A stretch of 52,181 bases of DNA from Bacteroidota bacterium (lineage in GTDB: Bacteria; Bacteroidota; Ignavibacteria; Ignavibacteriales; SURF-24). The notes beneath the pieces are model-generated. The model searched no databases. It was given only the letters and a program-made list of their open reading frames with translations, and was not told the DNA's origin. The translations under genes were made by a program, and so were the position numbers. Within the stretch, counting starts at the first letter, position 1; each line of letters opens with the position of its first letter. Of this stretch, positions 10,049 to 19,121 are shown piece by piece. The stretch covers positions 1-52,181 of the forward strand of contig JAUZPB010000020.1 of the NCBI GenBank assembly GCA_030706145.1, given 5' to 3'.

Positions 10049-12207
10049 GGAGCCTGCATAAGAATTCTCACATCTACAGCATAGATAGAGCCATTTTCGG
10101 ATATTACAAGGGGATTAATGTCAAATTCTTTGATCTGCTTGTTTTCTATTATCATCCGTGCGGCGTTCTTTATTATGTTTCGAAGGTTTAATATGTCTGC
10201 CGGTTCTTCACCCCGAATCCCTTTTAGTATCTTGCCCATCTTTGTCTTATTTATCATCTCGTTTACATCTGCCTCGGAAAGGAAAGCAGATTTTATAACC
10301 GTATCGTTATATACTTCGACATATTTACCACCTGTGCCAAACATTACAATTGGACCAAACGAAGGGTCGCGGTAACCCCCTAAGAGTACTTCGTGCTTTA
10401 CTTTTATGTAAGGCTGTATCATATATGATTCTATACTGAAGCCATGCCTGCAGAAGTCAGTCTTCATTATAGAGGAGGCCTCCAGGAGCTCTTCCCGGGT
10501 CTTTATATTTAGTCTTACGGCATTAAATTCGGATTTGTGTATGACCTGGCGACTTATGCCCTTAAGTACTACAGGAAAAGCTTCTTCAGGCAAAGTAATA
10601 AGATCTTCTTCTTCTAAAAGCATACTTTTTACCATCGGAATTTGGTAGGCTTCTGTAACTGTCTTTACTTCATTTGGCTGAAGCATTCCAATAGAAGTAT
10701 AGCTGAAATTGTCTTTATCGGGAAGTAAGAAAAGTGACTCATGCCCAAGTCTTGTCTTAGTTGACTTTTGCAGTCTGTGCTGCCTATGCCTAAAGAAGAG
10801 CATATTGGAAATAACTTCTGCCGGGTCCTCTGGGTTTTTAAATACAGGTTTTTTGCTAAGCGATTGCTTTCTGTAATAATCCCAGAATTCAGGCAGCGGC
10901 ATATAAACCTGGAAAATTGGTTTGTGAGTCTTTATTTCAGAAACAGCTTCTACAACATTAAAAGGCTGGACCATTACAGGCTCAACAAATATCGATATTA
11001 TTGCATCGACACCCTCATCACCGGCTACTATTTCATTAACAGCCTTGTATACCTCGGCACTGCCTCCGGGTAATAGATCTACAGGATTTTCTACACTCCC
11101 TTCAGGATGAACTACTTGTCTTAGTCTCTCTTTTGTTTTGCCGCTAAAAGAAGCAAGTATAAGGTTTTCCTTTTCGAGTGCGTCAACAGCAAGTATTGCC
11201 GGTCCCCCGGCATTGGTTATTACTGCAACTTTGTTGCCTTCGGGCAATGGGAAACTTTCAAATCCCTTTGCTGTATTGAACATTTCGTTAAGATTGTTGA
11301 CCCTTACTATTCCAAACTGATCTAGCAGGGCATCGACAACCTTATCACGGCTTCCAAGAGCTCCAGTGTGAGATGAAGCAGCTTTCATTCCCCCTGCAGT
11401 TCTGCCGGCTTTTAATACTATAACAGGCTTTGTTAGCTCGCCTTTTATAAAAGGCTTGATGAATGACATACCATCTGAGAAACTTTCAAGATAAAAAGTA
11501 AGAATGCGTATATTATCATCTTTTTGCCAGAATTCCAGAATGTCATTTTCGTTTACATCGGCTTTGTTGCCAACACTAATAAAGTGAGCAAATCTTATGT
11601 CTGTCTCGCGCAGTGAGTTTAAGACTGCCGCCCCTAGAGCTCCACTTTGTGATAAAAATCCGGTTGCCCCTTCGGCAGGTTTTTCGGCTACAAAGGTTGC
11701 ATTTAGCTTTATATCCGAAAGCGTATTTATTATTCCCATGCAGTTTGGCCCCACTAGTCTGGCTCCGGAACTTTTTACCTTCTTTAGTATCCTTTTTTCA
11801 ATTAACTCTCCTTCCTTGCCAATTTCCTTAAAACCGGCCGTAATGAGTATAATTGATTTTATTCCTTTCTTAAGCAGACTCTCAATTGTCTCTTCGGCAC
11901 ATGCCTTGGGAACAAGTACAATAGCAAGATCGATTTCATCTTCTACTGCTTCAACTGAGCTATAGCACTTTAGTCCAAGTATCTTATCTGCCTTTGGATT
12001 TACAGGATAAAGTTTGCCTGTGTAATTGTGGGAAAGTATGCATTTTAAGAGCTCATAACCTATGCTCTTTTCTTTTGTTGATGCTCCGGCAATAAGTATG
12101 CTTTTGGCATAGAAGAAGTTTTTTATGCTTCGAAGGATTTCTTTTTCGCTCTCAGTTGAAGCAAGGTTTAACTCTTTATCTTTGGCCGGTTCTGTATTCT
12201 GACCCAT
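10042..12207 (-). CDS. ADP-forming acyl-CoA synthetase, fused alpha and beta subunits (acetyl-CoA synthetase type)
   Basis: Converts an acyl-CoA, ADP and phosphate to the acid, CoA and ATP, giving substrate-level ATP. Domains: CoA-binding Rossmann domain with GASTKEKSIGYELL (about 41-54); succinyl-CoA ligase-like domains with GPNCMG (153-158) and GFLSQSGALG (183-192); the phosphorylated His280 in SSHTGALG; and a C-terminal ATP-grasp domain (about 490-721) with PVVLKGISRQVIHKSE, including the second His used in phosphoryl transfer. The 721 aa length matches the single-chain fused form rather than separate AcdA and AcdB. The substrate (acetyl-CoA or branched or aromatic acyl-CoA) cannot be set from sequence. 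AAGG precedes the ATG. Confidence 0.9.
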   Translation of the reverse strand: MGQNTEPAKDKELNLASTESEKEILRSIKNFFYAKSILIAGASTKEKSIGYELLKCILSHNYTGKLYPVNPKADKILGLKCYSSVEAVEDEIDLAIVLVPKACAEETIESLLKKGIKSIILITAGFKEIGKEGELIEKRILKKVKSSGARLVGPNCMGIINTLSDIKLNATFVAEKPAEGATGFLSQSGALGAAVLNSLRETDIRFAHFISVGNKADVNENDILEFWQKDDNIRILTFYLESFSDGMSFIKPFIKGELTKPVIVLKAGRTAGGMKAASSHTGALGSRDKVVDALLDQFGIVRVNNLNEMFNTAKGFESFPLPEGNKVAVITNAGGPAILAVDALEKENLILASFSGKTKERLRQVVHPEGSVENPVDLLPGGSAEVYKAVNEIVAGDEGVDAIISIFVEPVMVQPFNVVEAVSEIKTHKPIFQVYMPLPEFWDYYRKQSLSKKPVFKNPEDPAEVISNMLFFRHRQHRLQKSTKTRLGHESLFLLPDKDNFSYTSIGMLQPNEVKTVTEAYQIPMVKSMLLEEEDLITLPEEAFPVVLKGISRQVIHKSEFNAVRLNIKTREELLEASSIMKTDFCRHGFSIESYMIQPYIKVKHEVLLGGYRDPSFGPIVMFGTGGKYVEVYNDTVIKSAFLSEADVNEMINKTKMGKILKGIRGEEPADILNLRNIIKNAARMIIENKQIKEFDINPLVISENGSIYAVDVRILMQAPV

Positions 12208-12221
12208 AGATACCTTAAAGT

Positions 12222-12257
12222 AAGTTAAAGTTTCTGAGAAAGTTAAAATTCCTGAAC
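12222..12257. repeat. 18-bp degenerate tandem duplication
   Basis: Units at 12222-12239 and 12240-12257 (aagttaaagtttctgaga and aagttaaaattcctgaac) are 14 of 18 identical. They lie just upstream of the acyl-CoA synthetase start, in the gap after the DinB-like gene. Confidence 0.5.
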
Positions 12258-12301
12258 TAAAGATAAGAAAAAGACAATCATAAACATAAGCAATAAAAAG
12301 T

Positions 12302-12880
12302 TTATGCCTTTGGAAATCCTTCGGACTTTATTACATTCTCAGCCTGCCAAATATGCCGCCTTTCATGTGCTGCAATAAATGCAAAGGCATCGGTAAGCTT
12401 AAACCTTAAAAGCTTTGAAACTGGTAAAACTACCTTTATTCTGGATATATCCAGATTTTCCGAACTCTGAACCGCAGATATAAGTTCCTCATTTATTTCT
12501 GAAAATTCCTCTATTAGCCTGTTCTTCTGGTTGATTATTGCAGGATCCAGGAATTTTTGTGTCTTTATCTTCCGTTTTACGGGAGGTTCTATCATATTGA
12601 TGAACAACTTTCCTACAAGACTATAACGCAGGGGATCTTCGCGTACGAACCTTTCCTGACTTGCCTTTTTTATGGCCTCTTCAATCTGGTATTTGTATTC
12701 ATTGCCAGAGACTATCAGGTGACTGATGCACTGTGCTACTGACCATACTCCAGGCGATGGATACCAGCTTAACTGTCTTTGACTTAGTGGCTTTAGCATG
12801 GCCCCAACCTTTTCAGCTGCCGTTTTATATTCATCAATATAATTCTGGCGCTTTGAAACTATAGCTCTTTTTAAGTTCAT
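12302..12880 (-). CDS. DinB-fold (DinB_2/YfiT-like) protein, 192 aa
   Basis: Four-helix-bundle protein of the DinB/YfiT superfamily, members of which bind a metal through a histidine triad and often act as thiol-dependent transferases. The sequence WSVAQCISHLIVS (about 46-58) gives the first His; AAHERRHIWQ near residues 169-178 gives the other two in the usual H-x3-H arrangement. It is soluble and has no signal peptide. It lies just upstream of the acyl-CoA synthetase on the same strand, with a 94-nt gap. Substrate and thiol partner are unknown. A second, distinct DinB protein is encoded at 27385-27885. Confidence 0.8.
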   Translation of the reverse strand: MNLKRAIVSKRQNYIDEYKTAAEKVGAMLKPLSQRQLSWYPSPGVWSVAQCISHLIVSGNEYKYQIEEAIKKASQERFVREDPLRYSLVGKLFINMIEPPVKRKIKTQKFLDPAIINQKNRLIEEFSEINEELISAVQSSENLDISRIKVVLPVSKLLRFKLTDAFAFIAAHERRHIWQAENVIKSEGFPKA

Positions 12881-13150
12881 TGAAATTAAACCCTCTTTTG
12901 CTCGAAATTAAAGCATTGCCTACATTATCACATTGTCAAAAAACTTTGTTTTCGAAACTTTTTCTTAAAAATCCTTTCTTCAAAATTCGGTCTCTACATA
13001 ATAATGCACCTTTCCGGGCATAAAGTAAATGACTTTTGAAACAACTAATTTTTCCTTTTTACTTTTGCTTACTTTGCATTATGTTATTAGCCTATTTATT
13101 CCTGAATATCTTAAGTGAAAGATGTCGCAAACAAAAAAAGGAAGCCCTTT

Positions 13151-13666
13151 ATGGCAACAAATGACCTTCAGTTAAAAGAATACTCAGTTTGGGATGAAGT
13201 AAAACACTGGCTTCCTTCAATCCTTATGCTTCCGCTTATGATCTATTGGGTCTTAAACAGGGGGCATTATGGGTTTATAGATAATGCGGATCTTGTGATT
13301 CACGAGGCCGGACATATTTTCTTTATGATCTTCGGAAGGTTTATACATGCAGCCGGTGGAACTTTGATGCAAATAATTCTGCCTTTGGGAATCGCGCTGT
13401 TTTTCCTGAAAAACCAGTATAAAACAGGCGTTCAGGTATCTTTGTTGTGGCTTGGACAGAACCTGATCAACATTAGCGTTTATGCTGCAGATGCAAGAGC
13501 ACATAAACTCAAACTTCTGGGCGGAAGTAAAGTCTTTCATGACTGGACCTATCTTCTATCCCAGATTGGAATATTGGATTATGACCAGCAAGTAGGTTAC
13601 ATTTTCTACGGGGCTGCAATAATTATCTTTCTGATCTCACTTATTCTTCCCAAAATATTCAGGTAA
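13151..13666 (+). CDS. Small multi-pass membrane protein with an HExxH motif (possible membrane metallopeptidase-like)
   Basis: A 171 aa integral membrane protein with about four hydrophobic segments (about 20-36, 48-62, 72-88 and 150-168). HEAGH at residues 51-55 inside the second segment is the HExxH zinc motif of gluzincin-type and M50-type peptidases; HAAGG follows at 66-70. ADARA-HKL (113-120) and HDW (130-132) could supply a third ligand, but I cannot assign one. I chose the ATG at 13151 over the GTG at 13115 because AAGGAAG lies six bases before it. It is divergent from the DinB gene and convergent with the Q/N-rich protein gene. Function is unknown; peptidase activity is an inference from the motif only. 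Confidence 0.75.
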   Translation: MATNDLQLKEYSVWDEVKHWLPSILMLPLMIYWVLNRGHYGFIDNADLVIHEAGHIFFMIFGRFIHAAGGTLMQIILPLGIALFFLKNQYKTGVQVSLLWLGQNLINISVYAADARAHKLKLLGGSKVFHDWTYLLSQIGILDYDQQVGYIFYGAAIIIFLISLILPKIFR

Positions 13667-13697
13667 CTATCGGTTTCCCTGCAATCTAAAAAAATTA

Positions 13698-13732
13698 TGC
13701 TCTGAAAATTGCTTTGCTCTAAAAGATTGCTT
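13698..13732. repeat. 17/18-bp tandem duplication spanning a stop codon
   Basis: tgctctgaaaattgctt (13698-13714) is followed by tgctctaaaagattgctt (13715-13732). On the minus strand this is the last codons of the Q/N-rich gene (AAAGCAATCTTTTAG) and a downstream decayed copy (AAAGCAATTTTCAGAGC). The copy no longer carries the stop. Confidence 0.65.
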
Positions 13733-14264
13733 TACCAATAAGTAGAAGTACTATCATACCTGATGCTCCAAGTAAAATTAGAGCTGTTGTACTTAATCCA
13801 TGTTGCTGCTGCTGCTCATTTCCAGTTTGCTGGTTACTAGTCTGCTGTGATTGCTTGTTGTCTGTATTAGTTTTTTGTGCCCCGCTGTTAGTTGTAGTAG
13901 TGCTGCTGCCTGTTTGTTGCTGTGATGATGATGGATTTTGGTTCTGTGTCCCGCTTGTTTGTGTATTTGTACCTTGAGTTTGACTATTATTGTTCTGCAT
14001 CGATCCGGTTACATTTCCCTGCTCGGCTGGTGTATTAAATGAAAGTACAGTACCATTTGAAAGTGTCAGGCTCTTTATCTCAGTTTTCTGATATTCATAA
14101 AGAAGTTTTGTCAGGGCCTCACGGAATTCGACTGTATTTGAGGTGATCTTAACTACCTGGCCGGTAATTATTTTATTGTTTTTAAGCTCAATCTTGTCTA
14201 GTGAGTCTTCCTGCGCTATTAAGGAAAACGAAAAAATCATAATAAAAATAAATAAATATCTCAT
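13719..14264 (-). CDS. Exported protein with Q/N/S/T-rich linker and C-terminal membrane anchor
   Basis: 181 aa, family not recognised. Residues 1-18 are a signal peptide (MRYLFIFIMIFSFSLIAQ). Residues 20-78 form a small beta-rich domain (IELKNNKIITGQVVKI, TEIKSLTLSNGTVLSF) resembling the short domains of unknown function that begin 'xxxGxixGxVxxI'. Residues of about 83-154 are almost entirely Gln, Asn, Ser, Thr and Gly, so disordered. Residues 159-180 are one hydrophobic helix (LSTTALILLGASGMIVLLLI) ending in KAIF. The layout suggests an envelope protein whose small domain is held away from the membrane by a flexible linker. Its stop codon lies in a 17/18-bp duplication. Confidence 0.75.
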   Translation of the reverse strand: MRYLFIFIMIFSFSLIAQEDSLDKIELKNNKIITGQVVKITSNTVEFREALTKLLYEYQKTEIKSLTLSNGTVLSFNTPAEQGNVTGSMQNNNSQTQGTNTQTSGTQNQNPSSSQQQTGSSTTTTNSGAQKTNTDNKQSQQTSNQQTGNEQQQQHGLSTTALILLGASGMIVLLLIGKAIF

Positions 14265-14371
14265 AATACTACCTCTTCTGATCCATTACAACTTGATGCC
14301 TGCATTTTTCATGCTATACTAAAAATATTTGGAAAATTTGCTTAGCATGCAATGGATTTATATTTGCAGTA

Positions 14372-15355
14372 TTATCTTACCTCTACAGGAGGACCTTCCT
14401 GAAGAAATTCCTTTGCCCATTGAAGAGTCTTTTTAATTCCATCTCTGTATGGAGTTGCTGGTATTGTGCCAAATGTTGTCTTAAAAAGCGCCCCATCTAA
14501 AAGAAATGTCTCTTGCTTTAAGTACATCATTTCTCTGAATTCTCTTATAATTGAATTAAATAGCCCGGCAAAGGCTATGATAAACCTAAAGTTTATTGTG
14601 GCTATTTTTGAGCCCTTCTTACTTTGACACATTACTTCATGCAAAAAGGCTCTTGCTGTCGTAATATTTGCCCCAGGAACGTTAAACATCCTGCCATTGC
14701 TCTTTTCTGAACTTCCTGCTAAAACCATTGCTTTTCCGGCATCTTCTATAAAAATAAACTCGATCGGTATATCAAGATCTCCTACCCACTGCAGCTTTTC
14801 TCCCCTTAAGGCATTAACAAATATCTTCTCGGAAAAACCATTGATGACATAAGGCCCATAAAAGTCAGGCATCCTGACAATTGTGTACTTAAGGCCCGAT
14901 TTTACTGCAGCATCCGAGAGCATTTGCTCCATTTCAATGCGTATCTTGCCCTTTCTTGTGTGGGCTGTAAAAGGATGGTTCTCTTTTACAGGATTCGACT
15001 TTGCATGGCCATAAACGTATACATTACCCGGAAATACTAGCTTTGCCTTATGTTTCAGAGCCGCACTTATCGAGACAGAAAGTAACTCCCTTACCTCTTT
15101 TTTCCATTGTGGGTATGGAACATTCACGCAGTAGTAGAGCATTGATGAATCCTTAAGCGCATTTTCAACATCTGAAGGATTATATGCATCTCCTTCTATT
15201 AGCTCAACATTGGGAAGATCTGAATAAAGCTTTAGTGCTTTTTGTTTATTCCTAATTAAAGCGCGTACAGGCTCATTCTGTTCAGCTAAAACTTTTGCAA
15301 TTGACCGGCTTAAAGCACTGGAAGCACCAATGATCACGTTTCCCTTACCATTCAT
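14372..15355 (-). CDS. NAD(P)-binding epimerase/dehydratase-like protein (extended SDR or atypical SDR)
   Basis: A 327 aa Rossmann-fold protein. The N-terminal nucleotide loop reads GASSALSRSIAKVL (about 10-23), in place of the usual GxxGxxG, with VRALIRN after the second strand; this fits the NAD(P)H-binding or atypical SDR groups. VYVYGHAK (about 112-119) resembles the active-site region of extended SDRs, but the full Tyr-x3-Lys is not evident, so it may bind substrate without classical dehydrogenase chemistry. MPDFYGP and EFIFIEDAGKAMVLA are typical of nucleoside-sugar epimerase relatives. GAGGA lies upstream of the ATG. Substrate is unknown. Confidence 0.8.
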   Translation of the reverse strand: MNGKGNVIIGASSALSRSIAKVLAEQNEPVRALIRNKQKALKLYSDLPNVELIEGDAYNPSDVENALKDSSMLYYCVNVPYPQWKKEVRELLSVSISAALKHKAKLVFPGNVYVYGHAKSNPVKENHPFTAHTRKGKIRIEMEQMLSDAAVKSGLKYTIVRMPDFYGPYVINGFSEKIFVNALRGEKLQWVGDLDIPIEFIFIEDAGKAMVLAGSSEKSNGRMFNVPGANITTARAFLHEVMCQSKKGSKIATINFRFIIAFAGLFNSIIREFREMMYLKQETFLLDGALFKTTFGTIPATPYRDGIKKTLQWAKEFLQEGPPVEVR

Positions 15356-15440
15356 ATAAAATCCTCAGATTTAAAAAGTTAAAAAAGCTGACACAAAACA
15401 GCAGCCGCGGTGGCAGCAATATCAACAAAAGCAGAGAAAG

Positions 15441-16586
15441 TCATTCAAAACTTAATTTAATATTTACAATTTCCGGCCGGTTTCCTAGCCTTATCGGTGG
15501 CCCCCAGCCTCCAAATCCACTTGAAACATAAACGTTGGTGTTCCCCTTCTTTTTATATCCCCAGCTGACTTCATAAACCCTGTTTGTGATAAAATTAAAA
15601 GGCCAGAGCTGACCGTGGTGTGTATGACCTGAGATCTGCAGATCAATTCCATTTTGTACTGCCTCATCTAGCTCAAAGGGCTGATGATCCATAAGTATTA
15701 GAGGCATGTTTTTGTCTACACCTTCCATCAACTCCTGAAGAGATTTTCTTTTCCTTACCTGATTTAACGTCCTGTCTTCGCGGCCAATTAAATAAATGGA
15801 ATTGTTTATCTTTATTGTCTTATCCCTTAGCATCTCAATTCCGTGATCTGTAAGATAACGCGTTGCAGCTTCAACTCCACCATAGAATTCATGGTTTCCT
15901 GTAATTGCATAAACACCATACTTAGCCTTTAGCTTTTTTAGTGTCTCTCCAAGGTTTTGTTTTATAACGGGCCTTAAATCCTCGTCAACTATATCTCCGG
16001 GCAGAAGTATTATATCAGGATTCATAGAATTAATTTTGTTTACCAGATAAAGCAGCCTTCCATTGCCTATGACTGTCCCAAGATGAATGTCAGAGGCAGC
16101 AACAATATTTAGTGTCTTTAGCGAATCCACATGCTTTTTAACCCGAATATTCATCTTATATATTCTAGGCGTAATAGCATTGATCCTGCCGGCAATTACA
16201 GTAATTATTACTATGCCAGTAAGTACAATAGCTGTAATGAATTTCGTTTTTTGCCAGTCTCTTTCCATAGCATCTGGAAATATTCCAGTAAAATGATTTA
16301 TAAGCCTCAGAATATCCAGAACAATTACTCCTAAGAGGAAATAAACCATCATCCCAAGCCAGAATGACCCCATCCAGATAAGGCTGCTGCTTAGTGGGGA
16401 GATGTAGTTCTTCTCCAGTGCCCTGCCTGCAATATATGAAATGGAAAGAACAAGAAATATGATCAGATAATATGTCCTTAATGAAGAATCCCTTGGAATG
16501 GCCTGCCAGCCTCTTATAAAAATATAAAAGTTTATTAAGCCATAAATAACAAGTATGATAGAAATAAAAATTATAAAATTTTTCAT
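15441..16586 (-). CDS. Membrane-bound metallophosphoesterase (YkuE/YaeI-like)
   Basis: 381 aa. Four N-terminal membrane segments (about 4-26, 39-57, 68-95, 115-134) lead to a calcineurin-like phosphoesterase domain from about residue 158. Metal ligands are complete: Asp166 and His168 (SDIHLG), Asp198 (GDIVDE), Asn231-His232 (GNHEFYGG), His301 (DHQP), and His321 and His323 (GHTHHGQLWP). Relatives act on phospholipid head groups such as UDP-diacylglucosamine, or on unknown envelope phosphoesters; the substrate here is not known. It lies 85 nt upstream of the epimerase-like gene on the same strand, so the two may be co-transcribed. Confidence 0.88.
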   Translation of the reverse strand: MKNFIIFISIILVIYGLINFYIFIRGWQAIPRDSSLRTYYLIIFLVLSISYIAGRALEKNYISPLSSSLIWMGSFWLGMMVYFLLGVIVLDILRLINHFTGIFPDAMERDWQKTKFITAIVLTGIVIITVIAGRINAITPRIYKMNIRVKKHVDSLKTLNIVAASDIHLGTVIGNGRLLYLVNKINSMNPDIILLPGDIVDEDLRPVIKQNLGETLKKLKAKYGVYAITGNHEFYGGVEAATRYLTDHGIEMLRDKTIKINNSIYLIGREDRTLNQVRKRKSLQELMEGVDKNMPLILMDHQPFELDEAVQNGIDLQISGHTHHGQLWPFNFITNRVYEVSWGYKKKGNTNVYVSSGFGGWGPPIRLGNRPEIVNIKLSFE

Positions 16587-16784
16587 ATTTCCAGGAGTTA
16601 AATTTTTATATGCAATTTTCAGAAAACGGCTACTCTTTGTGGCTCTACTTAAAATAAGTAAATGAAAGAATTATAAAAAGGGGTAAAAATAAAAACGTCT
16701 AAAAGTTAGCTTTTTTACTTATTCTTAAAAAAAACACTCATCGGACCTATTTTATCTTATACATTTTTGAAAGGTTTAATCAAA

Positions 16785-17972
16785 CTATAATTTTATTACC
16801 ATAAGTATGAGTGCTACAAGAAAACTTACTACAGAACTGATCAGAAAAGGAATGAATGCCCCTCCTAAACTATCCCATATATATCCAGTTAAGATAGATC
16901 CTGCCATTATTGCAAGGCTGGAAAGCATGGTAAGTAGCCCAATTGCAGTTCCACGGAACTCATTTTTTATTAGATCTGAGACCCAGGCCTTTGCAACACC
17001 TTCTGTAGAAGCTGCATAAATTCCATATAGGGCAAAAAGTCCCCAGATCACTTTTAGGTTTCCTGATAAAGCAAATCCAAGATAAACAAGAGAAAATATT
17101 AATAGCCCTGAAATGAATACTCTCTTTTTGCCAAACCTGTCTGAAATAATTCCTATGGGATAGGATGCTGCCGCATAGATAAGGTTGTAAAATATATAGC
17201 CGCTTATTGCAAGTATGTCCGACTTAAAGGCTGATTTTGATCTTAGTATAAGAAATACATCACTGCTGTTTACAAATGAAAAAATTGTGATTAAAGTTAG
17301 CAGTATCTTGTAGCTTAAGGGAGAAGATTTCCAGAAATCCAGATAATGCTTTTCTCTTTTGGGGGCCTTTATACCCGCCTTATCCTTTATAGTAAGTGTA
17401 AAGGCAACTGCTATTAAAGAAGGAATAAAGGCAAGTATGAATATCAAAGCATATTTTTGAGGGAAAACAGCTAAAAGTACAAGCGAAGCAACTGGCCCTA
17501 ATGCTGCTCCCAGTGTATCCATAGCCCTGTGGAAACCAAAGACTGCTCCTGTATTGCCTTCAGAATATCCGGCCAGCAAAGCATCCCGGGGAGCTGTACG
17601 TATCCCCTTGCCTATCCTATCGGTAATCCTTGAAAAAAGTACCACAGGAAGGCTTGCAATTATTCCGGGTAAAGGCTTTACGATGGCAGATACGCCATAG
17701 CCTATTACTACAAAGAGAGATCTTTTGCCTGTCTTGTCTGATATTGTACCAAAATAACCTTTTAATAACCCCGCAGTAAGTTCTGCAAGTCCTTCTATTA
17801 AGCCTATTAAAGCCATTGAGGTCCCTATTGCAGTAAGAAAGATAGGCGTAACAGGATAAAGCATCTCGCTTGCTATATCTGTAAAAAGGCTTACCAGACC
17901 AAGCAGTACTACCTGGCGGGAGATCCTTCTAACTATTCTTCCATTTGTATCTTTCATTGCTCTTTTAGCCAT
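16785..17972 (-). CDS. Major facilitator superfamily transporter
   Basis: A 395 aa protein with about 12 hydrophobic segments. The first cytoplasmic loop reads GYFGTISDKTGKRSLF, and the central loop repeats the MFS signature as IGIISDRFGKKRVF; both match the G-x-SDRxGRR pattern. DRIGKGIRTAPRDALLAGY (about 115-133) is typical of a subgroup of MFS proteins of unknown substrate often annotated as efflux. I prefer the ATG at 17972 (MAKRAMKDTNG) to the in-frame TTG three codons upstream. No drug- or sugar-specific genes adjoin it, so the substrate cannot be named. Confidence 0.88.
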   Translation of the reverse strand: MAKRAMKDTNGRIVRRISRQVVLLGLVSLFTDIASEMLYPVTPIFLTAIGTSMALIGLIEGLAELTAGLLKGYFGTISDKTGKRSLFVVIGYGVSAIVKPLPGIIASLPVVLFSRITDRIGKGIRTAPRDALLAGYSEGNTGAVFGFHRAMDTLGAALGPVASLVLLAVFPQKYALIFILAFIPSLIAVAFTLTIKDKAGIKAPKREKHYLDFWKSSPLSYKILLTLITIFSFVNSSDVFLILRSKSAFKSDILAISGYIFYNLIYAAASYPIGIISDRFGKKRVFISGLLIFSLVYLGFALSGNLKVIWGLFALYGIYAASTEGVAKAWVSDLIKNEFRGTAIGLLTMLSSLAIMAGSILTGYIWDSLGGAFIPFLISSVVSFLVALILMVIKL

Positions 17973-18349
17973 AATATCCAAGCAAATTTCTCAGCTAAAA
18001 ATTAAGAAAATTATTCTTATTTCCCCTTATTTCTTTTCCCTTTCTTGTTTTTTCATTGCTGAAAGTTGTATCTTATTTCATAAGTCACCTTTTTTCATAA
18101 GTTATCTTTCTTTTTAGAAATTAAAAAACAGTAATTATGGAGCAAAAGAATTTAGTTGACAAATTCACGAGGAGTTGTATCTTAGAAGTTAGATTTAATA
18201 AACATTTCAAATTTAGAAAGAATCCAATGAGTCCTGATCTACTAAAGCGGATTTCCTTTTTAATTTCATTCGAGAGTTTCCCATCTACATATTCTTGTCC
18301 GAATCTATGTTTTATGCAAACTTAATAATTTCCAAAACAGGAGCTTAGT
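17973..18349. other. 377-nt spacer between divergent MFS and yciO genes
   Basis: This gap is AT-rich and probably carries promoters for both flanking genes. It holds a 17-bp duplication (18076-18109) and a TTGACA at 18156-18161 without a clear partner -10. A 62-codon open frame at 18137-18325 has no recognisable content, so I do not call it a gene. Confidence 0.5.
18076..18109. repeat. 17-bp tandem duplication
   Basis: tttcataagtcaccttt (18076-18092) is followed by tttcataagttatcttt (18093-18109), 15 of 17 identical, in the spacer between the MFS gene and yciO. Confidence 0.65.
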
Positions 18350-18961
18350 ATGGAATTTTATGAACTCCATCCCGAAAATCCTCAGATGAGGTATATTAAT
18401 AAGGCAGTAGAAGTGCTGAAAAATGGCGGCGTTATTATCTATCCTACAGATACAGTCTACGGGATAGGTTGTGATATTTTCAATAAACAAGCTTTAGATA
18501 GGGTTTTTGCGATTAAACAGGACGCCGGTACAAAACTTTTAAGTTTTGTTTGCCCGGATCTGAAGGATATAGCCAAATATGCAAAAGTATCCGACTATGC
18601 CTACAAGACAATGAAGCACCTTCTCCCTGGCCCTTATACCTTTATCCTTCCAGCAGCAAGAGAGGTTCCGAAAAAACTTTGGTCAAAAAGACAAACCGTA
18701 GGTATTAGGATCCCTAATCATACAATTGCTCTTACTTTGGCCCGGGAATTAGGTAACCCTATAATTAGTACTAGCGTCACAAACCGCAAGGGAGAGGTAA
18801 TGTATGACCCGCAGGAGATGAAATCTATATTTAATATGCAGGTCGATCTGATGCTCTCATGCGGAAATCTCCAGGGAGAACCTTCTAGTATTGTTGACCT
18901 TAGCAATGAAACTCCCGAGATTATACGCGAAGGGTCTGGAGATGTAAGTTACTTTTTGTAA
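18350..18961 (+). CDS. yciO: YciO-type YrdC/Sua5 domain protein
   Basis: 203 aa YrdC-fold protein related to the threonylcarbamoyl-AMP synthases TsaC and Sua5, which make the t6A precursor for tRNA. The N-terminus ELHPENPQMRYINKAVEVLK and the block YPTDTVYGIGC (about 31-41) resemble E. coli YciO (HPDNPQQRLINQAVEI, YPTDS) more than TsaC. The end, REGSGDVSYFL, also matches the YciO ending REGVGDVKPFL. YciO has much weaker synthase activity than TsaC in E. coli, so its true role is unsettled. AGGAG precedes the ATG by seven bases. The convergent terminator at 19032-19108 follows. Confidence 0.88.
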   Translation: MEFYELHPENPQMRYINKAVEVLKNGGVIIYPTDTVYGIGCDIFNKQALDRVFAIKQDAGTKLLSFVCPDLKDIAKYAKVSDYAYKTMKHLLPGPYTFILPAAREVPKKLWSKRQTVGIRIPNHTIALTLARELGNPIISTSVTNRKGEVMYDPQEMKSIFNMQVDLMLSCGNLQGEPSSIVDLSNETPEIIREGSGDVSYFL

Positions 18962-19031
18962 AATGAAGCTGCCTTTATTATAAGTTCTTGATGTTCTTTT
19001 TTATTCTGATTAGGCTTAATTTTATAGCATG

Positions 19032-19108
19032 AAAAAAAAGAGATGCCCTTTTCCCACGCAAAATATCTGTAAAAAAACAGTGTTTGGGAAAAGGGATTTC
19101 TCTTATTT
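19032..19108. terminator. Bidirectional terminator between yciO and the SDR gene
   Basis: CCCTTTTCCCA (19046-19056) pairs perfectly with TGGGAAAAGGG (19085-19095). An outer AAGAGA/TCTCTT pairing extends the stem, and an inner CTGT/ACAG hairpin lies in the loop. A-rich sequence on the left and T-rich on the right suit both convergent genes. Confidence 0.8.
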
Positions 19109-19121
19109 ATAGGCATAACTA

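Noticed and set aside
18137-18325. 62-codon open frame between the MFS gene and yciO
   Set aside because: No ribosome site, no recognisable content, and the stretch overlaps probable promoter sequence.
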